DNA of 64,000 nucleotides from Silene conica (lineage: Eukaryota > Streptophyta > Magnoliopsida > Caryophyllales > Caryophyllaceae): positions 28,516,579-28,580,578 of the forward strand of contig CM055313.2 of NCBI GenBank assembly GCA_029255685.2, written 5' to 3'. Below the pieces are notes generated by a model. That model did not search any database, had not been told where the DNA came from, and was given only the letters and a program-made list of their open reading frames with translations. The translations under genes and the position numbers were made by a program. The stretch's first letter is position 1. The number at the start of each line of letters is the position of its first letter. This document shows positions 56,301 to 64,000 of this stretch, piece after piece.

Positions 56301-58113
56301 AAAACTATAAATCGCTTTTATATGATCGCCCGATTATCGGCTGAAACTAGTTTATAGTGTACCGACAACGTCAAATGTCTTCCGTTGGTTTTGAAATTCT
56401 TTGTGTCCATTTTATCTGACTTGATCAATCATACGTTTCATTTACAGACATATTTTCCAGTGCTCAGGGGCCTAAAAAGTGTATTTCGAGTAGTCGTAGT
56501 GGGCCATTTTTATGCTGCCAATTTTCATACCACGTGTCCGAAGTCGCATAATGGGGTATGCTATTCGATTCTAGACGCAAAAAACAACTATAACTTGTTT
56601 TTATACGATCGTCCGATTATCGGCCAAAACTAGTTTATAGTGTACCATCAACGTCAAATGTCTTCCGCTGGTTTTAAAATTTTTGTTACTGCTTTATCTG
56701 ACTCGATCAACCATCCGTTTGATTTTCGGACTTTTTTGTTTTTGTTTTGAGAGCTCATAGGCCTAAAAAACATGTACTATAAACTTCAATTTTAGCCGTT
56801 TCGGAAGGTCTTAGTGGGCCAATTTTTTCTGCCGGTTTACATACCACGTGTCCGGAAGTTGCATCATGGTGTAACTTATTCGATTCTTGACCCAAAAAAC
56901 AACTATAACTCGCTTTTATACGCTCGTCTGATTAGCGGCCGGACCTAGTTTATAGTGTACTAGGAACGTCAAATGTCTTCCGTTGGTTTTGAAAGTTATT
57001 GTGCCCGCTTTATCTGACTTGATCAACCATCCGTGTGATTTTCGGACAATTTTGTTCCGGGAGCTCAGAGACCAAAAAGTGTGTATATAGACTTCAATTT
57101 GAGCTGTTTCGGGTGGTTGTAGCGGGCTATTTTTTATGTCGGTTTTCATACCACTTTTCCAAAGTCGCATCATGAGATATCTTATTCGATTCTAGATTTA
57201 AAAAGGAAAAAAAACCGCTTTTACACGATCGTCCGATTTTGGCCGAAACTAGTTTATAGTGTACCGGCAACGTTTAATGTCTTTATTTGGCTTTGAATTC
57301 TTTTGTGCCCGTTTTATCTGACTCGATCAACAATCCGCGTAATTTTAGGAGATTTTTGTATCGAGAGCTCATGGCCTAAAAAACGGGTATTTTACACTTT
57401 AATTTGATCCCGTTTTCGTTGGTCGTAGCGAGCTATATTTTTTTCTTCCGGTTTTCATACCACGAGTATGAAGTCGCGTAATGAGGTATCTTATTCGACT
57501 CTAAACCCAAAAACAACTATAACTCGCTTTTATATGATCGCCCGATTATCGGCTGAAACTAGTTTATAGTGTACCGACAACGTCAAATGTCTTCCGTTGG
57601 TTTTGAAATTCTTTGTGTCCATTTCATCTGACTTGATCAATCATACGTTTCATTTACAGACATATTTTTCCAGTGCTCACAGGCCTAAAAAGTGTATTTC
57701 GAGTAGTCGTAGTGGGCCATTTTTATGCTGCCAAATTTCATACCACGTGTCCGAAGTCGCATATTGGGGTATGTTATTCGATTCTAGACGCAAAAAAACA
57801 ACTATAACTTGTTTTTATACGATCGTCCGATTATCGGCCGAAACTAGTTTATAGTGTACCATCAACGTAAAATGTCTTCCGCTGGTTTTAAAAATTTTGT
57901 TACTGCTTTATCTCACTCGATCAACCATCCGTTTGATTTTCGGACTTTTTTTTGTTTTGAGAGCTCATAGGCCTAAAAAACGTGTATTATAAACTTCAAT
58001 TTTAGCCGTTTCGGAAGGTCTTAGTGGGCCAATTTTTTCTGCCGGTTTTCATACCACGTGTCCGAAGTTGCATCATGGGGTAACTTATTCTTGACCCAAA
58101 AAACAACTATAAC
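53393..58113. repeat. Satellite block C with four-monomer higher-order repeat
   Basis: Monomers of about 300 bp as in blocks A and B. A private variant, GATTCTAGATTTAAAAAGG, starts at 53561, 54769, 55976 and 57188, spacings of 1208, 1207 and 1212 bp. Other variants follow the same rhythm, such as TTTCATTTACAGACATATT and GATTAGCGGCCGGACC. About 3.9 higher-order units are present. Neighbouring higher-order units are nearly identical while monomers within one unit differ clearly. Confidence 0.93.
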
Positions 58114-58540
58114 CACTAGTACAAAACACCCTATTGTATCCGTTCTATAAGACTTATTGCGTCGGTTCTTGGTTGACGTTTTTGGAGATGACGTTTATTG
58201 AAACGTCGGTTCTAAAACTGACGCAAAAAACAGACATTTGCATCAGTTCTTAGTAAACAACTGATGCATTTGCTATAAGAACCGACGCAAATAGCTTAGT
58301 TTTTGCATCAGTTTTCCAATAACGGATGCTTTTTCGCTTAGCTTTTGCATCAGTTTCCCAACAACTGATGCAATTAGTACCTTAATTTCGCGCAAAATTG
58401 AATAGTATATGCGTCGGTTATTATAGGAACTGACTCTTTTGCTCTATTTTTTTGCATCATTTCTTTTCAAAACCGATGCAATAACTAATTACTATTTGCG
58501 TCATTTCTTGTAAGAACTGATGTATTATATTTTTATGTTT
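58114..58540. repeat. CACTA-3 left terminal and subterminal repeats
   Basis: Repeated TTTGCATCAGTT, GCGTCGGTT and complements such as AACTGATGCA in both orientations follow the terminal CACTAGTAC. Confidence 0.85.
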
Positions 58541-58788
58541 TTTAAAAAAATCCGCTACCGAAATTTCGGCAGCACCTTCCTATAAAGTTGATAACCAAAA
58601 CACCAGAAATTTAAAACCACCTGCATTAAAATATCCAACCAAAGGACATTACATTTCCTTCGAACCAACAACATTCATTCCAAATCCAATCCAACATAAC
58701 AACAAACGTTTCCACAACGTTCAAATAAAACATATACAATCTAAGCTAAGTAACAATCCAACTAAAGTCATAGTGATACCAAGTTAAT

Positions 58789-60223
58789 CTATTTTGAAGC
58801 AGGTGGTTTTTCGAAAGCCCTCATCAAAATATACAACTCTTCAAGCCTCTGACATACTTGACCGACTAAATCCCATTCATTTTTTGTAGGCAAGGAGTTG
58901 TACTCCTCTTCCAGATTTTTCAAATGAACGAAAACATCCTTGAGTAAGATAGACTGTTGCATTATTAGGGAGGTCGAGTTCCAATTCGAGTCATAATCAA
59001 GCACCAATGCAACTGCAGTGCTTAGACCCAGTTCACGAGTCGCTTTCTTGAATTCCTCTTCCATTTCTTGTGAATCGGTCCAAAAGTGAATGCTGTCTCG
59101 AACCTTGTCAATTACATCCCTCACTACATCAAATCCATTTTGAACCATTAGGCTTATAGTCTGAGCAAGACATGGGATTTTGAACAGTTTTCCTCCTAAA
59201 AGAAACTTGTTCTTAGAAAGCTTCTTCTGTAGAGTATCTGCAAGCTCGTCATTCGAGTTGTGACTGTCCATGGTTATAGTAGACAGTTTATCATGCACAT
59301 CAAATTCTGATAAACATTCTGCAACAACCTTTACAATAACCTCATTTGAACATTTGACTGGCACATTTGCAAACCTGCAGGTACATCAGAATCGGCCAAC
59401 AACAGTCAACAACAACAACAAAGCCGAAATCATAGTATTTTGAAGTAGTTATCATTCCATGCACTTACGAACACAGGGAGCAATTTACACAGGTTTAAGA
59501 CTAGTAAATATAATAAAATCACATCTGCAGGGTAGAAAAATCAAAACAAGAACATTCGTCAATGAACAATGCATCACCTCATAATATATGATTCCCTTTC
59601 CCACTCACCATCAACCATATGACTTGTAATGACAATAAACATTTTATTCCCATCACAAGAATCCCACATTTTGATTGTGACAGCGACTCGACCTGAATTT
59701 GGTGTTCCTAATTCACCAATAGCATCGCATCTCTCAAACTTTCTGATCTTCATGATGTCATTCCACAGAGTTTGTTGAGAAACCATCTTAAACAAAGGGT
59801 TGACACTACTGAACAAGCTCCTAAACCCGACATGATGAATGATCGAGAGGGGGTTGCGATGAGGCATGAGATAGGATCAAAGTGATAGGATCAAAGACGA
59901 GTTTTTGTGCAGTAACAAGCCGGGACTTGCGATGAGGCATGAGATAAACATGATCAAAGTAATCATCAGATTTAACTGAAATCGATTCATAGCAGCTTAT
60001 TGGCAATGCTGGATGATTTCCTGGTGTAACTGGCTGACAAACTGACTCTTCAGAGTTCCTGTCACTCTACAGCAGTAACTCAGTAAGCATCAATTCAAGT
60101 TACAGATAGTTTATAAGCAATGCAGTAAGAAAACATCCCTTCTGAACAAAAGAATATGACAAGAATAAGAACCTCTTCCGCGGATACATCAGGCTCATCA
60201 CAGTGACAGTATGACTGTGACAT
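58789..60223 (-). pseudogene. hAT-transposase-derived gene (RICESLEEPER-like), damaged, inside CACTA-3
   Basis: Minus-strand exons are 60173-60258 (ATG at 60223, M-S-Q-S-Y-C-H-C), 59578-60066 and 58789-59374, with GT/AG borders and a 203-bp second intron. The middle exon has the family phrases V-S-Q-Q-T-L-W-N-D-I and G-R-V-A-V-T. The last exon has T-I-T-M-D, L-L-G-G-K-L-F-K-I-P-C-L-A, I-S-L-M-V-Q-N-G and N-W-N-S-T-S, matching plant BED-zinc-finger hAT proteins. The D-N-W-N-S-T block corresponds to the usual R-W-N-S-T. A 73-bp duplication near 59857-59950 repeats CTCATGCCTCATCGCAA and shifts the frame. The C-terminal hAT dimerisation domain is absent and I see no BED finger. Family members are transposases or domesticated regulators; this copy looks inactive. 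Confidence 0.78.
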
Positions 60224-60443
60224 TGTCGACTTGAGATGTCAAAACTTTGAGAATTAATCTGAAAGAGGGATGATACAGGAATTACATTTATATCAGAACA
60301 TCTGATATATGAATAAAGGTCGTAGGAGACGGTTTTATACATTGAACAGTCACATTTCACGTTATATTACTGTTCCAAATCGTGCGCTGATATATATGAC
60401 AAACATATTATGTACTAGCATGAGAAAATGGAGAATTAATAAC

Positions 60444-60663
60444 CAGTGCATCTTGCAGCATTCGTGTAAGCTTAGAATCACGATAAGGGATATGGTTCAA
60501 CTTGTTTTGTGAGCTACATGTCAATGCATTTACAACTTTTCCCAGAGCTGTCAGGGATTTGTTAATTGTCTTAGCCTCATCCAGAAGCCTCCCTTCCGCC
60601 CCAGTTTTCCCCACTTTCTCAGAGCCTGCCAGGTCCACAAGAATCAGTTTCCCCATTTTGGTC
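60444..60663 (-). pseudogene. Captured kinesin motor-domain exon (KIN-1-like)
   Basis: A single exon with acceptor TTTGCAG and donor GTTATT. It encodes [12 protein letters not shown], which contains the switch II motif, then [13 protein letters not shown], and [15 protein letters not shown]. These are the conserved C-terminal half of the kinesin motor, and the wording fits plant KIN-1 most closely. No stop codon lies in the exon. The rest of the motor, including the P-loop, is not found nearby, so this is a captured fragment. Confidence 0.88.
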
Positions 60664-61430
60664 CTGCAAACAAGTATCACTAGAAATATGAAACTCTTTC
60701 ATCCCGTTCATATTAACTCTACACATGTGCAAAACTTAACGAAAAAAGTTGACATTTCTTGAACACTAGAGTCAAATGAGGACTAAAACTCACCATCTGC
60801 AGCATTTGGCACCATTTTATGTAAACATTTTCTGAAAAGATCGAATCCAAAGTAGAGGCGATTTCCTCCTCGGACTAAAACTCACCATCTGCATCAAAAT
60901 AACTGGCGCACCCCCCACTATCCTGCAATATAAACCCTCAATTAACTTAACCCTAACCGTAAAACAATTCTAAACTTACATTAAATTGAATATTCATACT
61001 AACAAATCAATTATTACACAAAATTGTACATAAAGAACAATAATAAGACTTATTAAAAGAAATTACAAAAAACAATTAAGTAAAAAGCATACATATATCA
61101 AATGAGGAATTAGATGAGTAAAAGAGCGAGACGACGATACTGAAATCGGTGCCATGGTAGTGATGGCATGGGAAGAAGTAGCAACAAGGGTGGCCTGAGA
61201 AGTAGTGGCCACCGTGGTGGTAGCTACAGCAACAGAAACAACAGCTGGAGTAGAAATCACTGCGGTAGTAGAGGTAGAAATCACTGCGGTAGTAGAGGTA
61301 GAAATCACTGCGGTAGTAGATGGTGATGGCACGAAAATTGCATAGTAAACGATGATGAGAATGAAGGCGGAATTGAGGGGATGTGAATCACGAACTAATG
61401 AACTGATGAACTGATGAAGACGGTGGTATG
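60664..61430 (-). other. CACTA-3 upstream captured sequence
   Basis: One short exon-like block near 60882-60920 is preceded by ATTGCAG and followed by GTGAGT, reading D-S-G-G-C-A-S-Y-F-D. A minus-strand frame at 61063-61332 is rich in Ser, Thr, Ala and Val and contains three copies of a 24-bp unit. I recognise neither. Their strand agrees with the kinesin and hAT parts. Confidence 0.4.
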
Positions 61431-61831
61431 TGTTTCAGTTTTTGCGTAAAACTGAAGCAAAAACTGAAGACGGTGGTATGTGTTTCAGTTTTTGTGTTTC
61501 AATAGGTTAATGTATTAGAAGTTCCAATTTTTTGAAATTCATATTAAATGCATCAGTTTCACTTTTAAACTGAAGCAAAAACTTATAAGCAAATGCGTCG
61601 GTTATAGGAAATAACTGAAGCAAAATTATATTTTTAGGTATAAACGTCAGTTTTGGGCACAACTGACGCAAAAACTAAGTACTTTTTGCATCAGTTCCTT
61701 ATTAATAACTGACGCAAATAAGTTTCCTACGGTGTAAAATTGGACTCCCGCCAAAATCAAGTACTTTTTGCATCAGTTCTTTTAGAACCGACGTAAATCA
61801 CTTGACGCAATAGGGTATTTTTGTACTAGTG
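61431..61831. repeat. CACTA-3 right subterminal and terminal repeats
   Basis: AACTGAAGCAAAA, AACTGACGCAAA and TTTGCATCAGTT motifs run up to the inverted end GTACTAGTG at 61831. Confidence 0.82.
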
Positions 61832-62000
61832 TTAACTCGCTTTTATACGTTCGTCTGATTAGCGGCCGGACCTAGTTAATACTGTACTAGCAACGTCAAA
61901 TGTCTTCCGTTGGTTTTGAAACTTATTGTGCCCGCTTTATCTGACTTGATCAATCATCCGTGTGTTTTTCTGACATTTTTGTTCCGGGAGCTCAGAGACC
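61832..62000. repeat. Satellite block D, partial monomer
   Basis: About 170 bp of the same satellite, resuming right after CACTA-3 with TAACTCGCTTTTATACG and ending inside GGGAGCTCAGAGACC. No further copies follow, so this is the visible edge of the array. Confidence 0.9.
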
Positions 62001-62703
62001 GATTCTTAACTAACCGACCCATGTAATTTTGTCACACCCTACTAAAGACCGGATTAGAATCTTTATCGTACCAAGAAGACATCATTAAACCAAATTAACC
62101 CTTCAGTACCGTCACTACCTAAAGATTAACTGACCATATTTTACTCCTAATATAAACTATTTCCAATTTGCAGGGATTAATTTAAACTAGTTGCTACTGA
62201 AAGATTAATCGTAAACAACCAAGAGTTTCCAATACTAAAATTAATCAACGAAAATAGACCATAAATTAAGTATAAGAAAGGTAGAGAGAACTTAATTTCT
62301 GCCCGAAATTTGTAATCGGAACGTCGAATGTCGCACCTCAGGAACCGCCTTAAATTAGCCCTTACTCAAACCGTGTGCTAAGACTCCGCCCAAGTACGGT
62401 CTCCTACTGCTTTCATGACCCAATAGGTCTCAAATTGTCACTCTGTTTTGCTCAATCTCTATGAAAAATATCTGGGAATTCAGCCTCCGCATCTCACCGC
62501 TCTTATTCTGATGGAACGGTATATTTATAACTGATCAAGGTCGGTGTTTGTGATTCATTCGGAATCAATCGTAGAGCAATAAAGGATAGAAATTTTGGAT
62601 CAAAATATAATAAAAGATTGAATTTAAGATTGAATGAACATTCCATCACTTCTCACTGCTTCTGAACTTCCCAATCCCTTCTTTTATTTCTTCTTTTAGT
62701 TAA
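62001..62703. other. Unassigned intergenic sequence
   Basis: About 700 bp without a supported frame, satellite motif or recognisable transposon end. It lies between the satellite edge and the Helitron-like end. Confidence 0.5.
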
Positions 62704-62734
62704 CTAGTTGTTACTCCGCGCGCGATGCGCGCGG
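62704..62734 (-). mobile_element. Helitron-like 3' terminus
   Basis: On the minus strand an 8-bp GC-only stem with a three-base loop (62716-62734, plus strand CCGCGCGCGATGCGCGCGG) is followed after eight bases by CTAG and then T. Helitrons end in CTRR with a short GC hairpin a few bases upstream and insert next to a T. The element would extend rightward. Its 5' TC end is not in the window, so the call rests on this end alone. Confidence 0.65.
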
Positions 62735-63285
62735 ATTTCCAAGGGACGTAATTCATCTTTATGTTAATATCCATAGTTTCAACTGTTATTTTGTTTCTTT
62801 TCGGTTTTTGCTATATTGAATGATTAACAAATTTGATTATAATTGTATAGTCTATTTTATCTTGTGTAGGCTACATAAACATTAGCCCACGGGAATTGTC
62901 AATTTTCAAACTTAAAGATACATCCCACATCGGAACTCCTACTATCTTGACTCTAGTATTCGTAAATTACATTGTGGAAAGCTCACGTTTGGGGTGTCAA
63001 TTTGATCGGTTCCTTTATGTTTCTGAAGGGTGTCAGCAGTATAGAAGTACTACAATGTTTGGTTCATGAGTATCAGCAAACTATGACCCACATTGTGAAA
63101 CTGGAAGACACAACCGCAAAAGAGCTCATCATAATATCACAAAGGAGCTACTACAAGATGTACACATAGACCTTGTTGGAGGAGCCACCGAATTGTACTA
63201 ATAAAGTTTCAACTAATAGTTTCTGACTACATTAGTTAAGCGTAGAATTAAACATTATTACATTAAATCTACCACTTTTAGCATA
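62735..63285. other. Sequence between Helitron-like end and F-box-like frame
   Basis: A plus-strand open frame at 62972-63169 (65 codons) has no family match. The text from about 62880 looks transcript-like in composition but shows no clear exon borders. If the Helitron call holds, this is inside that element. Confidence 0.35.
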
Positions 63286-63813
63286 CTAATCTGATTTGTA
63301 ATACTCGTCTTCATCTGTCAATATATTAAAGGGGCCATCGTCATGGACAGTTGGATCATCAATATCTCTGTTTCCCTCCATCCAACAATGGTAGATATAC
63401 CTTGAGTCTTCTGTTGGTAAATCAAGACATTTACATTGGATCGAAAACACACGACCCCATCTTGATCTGACTATTAATCCCTCTATTTCTTCTTTTTTCA
63501 CCTGGCTTTTATAATCAGCCGCCATCTTGGATGTATCTTTTCCAACAGCAAATAAAGAAGCCCACTTTTTGCACACTTCAGACATACTACGTTTGTCCTG
63601 ATGATTGAGCCTCTCAAAAATGCTGGACATTAGCTCATCAGAACTGAACAATAGATGGTTAACTCGTTTGCCTATTGTTGTTTCTTTTAGCACATAGTGT
63701 GTCTTGAACAAAGATTTAGATCTAAATTGCTCCTTTTTCCACCGTAGGTAGTCATTCTCAAACTCATGCTTGTCTTCTTTGTTAAAGTAGTGAACACCAG
63801 TACAGGAAGGCAT
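63286..63813 (-). CDS. F-box-like protein or exon (175 codons), origin unclear
   Basis: The frame starts at ATG 63813 and ends 63286. Residues about 57-88 read F-S-S-D-E-L-M-S-S-I-F-E-R-L, then V-C-K-K-W-A-S-L, a fair match to an F-box (L-P-x-E-L-x-x-x-I-x-x-R-L ... V-C-K-x-W). F-box proteins recruit substrates to SCF ubiquitin ligases. The N-terminal third is charged (K-K-E-Q-F-R-S-K) and the C-terminus is acidic. No Kelch, LRR or F-box-associated domain is visible, so it may be one exon of a longer gene. An AAATAG acceptor-like site lies just before the ATG. It may be a host gene or a Helitron-captured fragment. Confidence 0.5.
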   Translation of the reverse strand: MPSCTGVHYFNKEDKHEFENDYLRWKKEQFRSKSLFKTHYVLKETTIGKRVNHLLFSSDELMSSIFERLNHQDKRSMSEVCKKWASLFAVGKDTSKMAADYKSQVKKEEIEGLIVRSRWGRVFSIQCKCLDLPTEDSRYIYHCWMEGNRDIDDPTVHDDGPFNILTDEDEYYKSD

Positions 63814-64000
63814 ACCTATTTAGCTGTAGAAAGTATACACTAAAGCCTAAGACTTTATAGAGTAAAGACTAAGTTTCAGCTGTGTATGATTACCGCATTC
63901 AAATAAATTTGATAAAGACGTAGCAACAACAACAACACGACACTAAACTAACAGATTTCTAAAACCCCAAAATATTAATTAGCAATACAATTAAGAGTTT

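Larger units (their letters stand above)
58113..61832 (-). mobile_element. CACTA-3: gene-carrying CACTA element in the satellite
   Basis: The left end is CACTAGTACAAAACACCC at 58114, and the right end inverted is CACTAGTACAAAAATACCC, ending at 61831. If one extra base is counted at each end, TAA flanks both sides and excision restores the satellite phrase ACTATAACTCGC. Subterminal GCATCAGTT and GCGTCGGTT motifs fill both ends. No TNP2 transposase is seen. The interior holds a kinesin exon and a hAT-derived gene on the minus strand. Confidence 0.88.

Noticed and set aside
53393..58113. A CENP-B-box-like site in the satellite (CTTCCGTTGG phrase)
   Set aside because: It does not match the required TTCG....A..CGGG pattern, and plants lack a confirmed CENP-B system.
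61063..61332. Ser/Thr/Ala-rich frame as a secreted or cell-wall protein
   Set aside because: It is largely a 24-bp tandem repeat plus low-complexity codons, with no signal peptide or conserved domain seen.
1..64000. tRNA genes suggested by TGGTATCAGAGC matches
   Set aside because: All matches are 12-base primer-binding sites next to LTRs. No cloverleaf surrounds any of them.

Overview
This is a repeat-dense plant nuclear window, almost certainly from a eudicot. The evidence is plant-type Ty1/copia and Ty3/gypsy elements primed by initiator tRNA-Met, three CACTA transposons, a Helitron-like end, and captured fragments of a plant CDKA gene and a kinesin gene with GT/AG introns. I see no intact ordinary host gene; one F-box-like reading frame at the right edge is the only possible exception. 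The species cannot be read from the sequence.

Backbone. The substrate is a tandem satellite with a monomer of about 303-309 bp, visible at 2871-4785, 46110-47840, 53393-58113 and 61832-62000. Everything between these blocks is inserted. In the third block the monomers form a higher-order repeat of four monomers, about 1,207-1,212 bp.

Nested insertions, each placed by its target-site duplication (TSD). Gypsy-1 (4786-46109, minus strand, Tekay/Del-like chromovirus, TSD CGATC) sits in the satellite. Copia-A (7323-16271, TSD GTTTT) sits in its left LTR, and CACTA-2 (20543-42377, TSD TAA) sits in its gag. CACTA-2 carries a captured CDKA fragment, which is split by gypsy-2 (23375-41177, TSD GTTGT, no coding capacity). 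Gypsy-2 is in turn split by copia-1 (30386-39091, TSD TCCCG), an apparently complete young element with a 1343-residue polyprotein. This gives satellite > gypsy-1 > CACTA-2 > gypsy-2 > copia-1.

Other insertions. At the left edge is the 3' part of CACTA-1 (437-2870), broken by a copia-type LTR (1-436). On the right, copia-2 (47841-53392) is cut off in its reverse transcriptase at a satellite junction. CACTA-3 (58113-61832) carries a kinesin motor exon and a hAT-transposase-derived gene. A Helitron-like 3' terminus lies at 62704-62734, with an F-box-like reading frame beyond it.

Most unusual signal. The LTRs of gypsy-1 and gypsy-2 hold several kinds of inverted-repeat arrays whose arms change in compensating fashion between copies, which suggests selection or copying for hairpin structure. 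I found no bacterial-type operons, CRISPR array, rRNA or tRNA gene.
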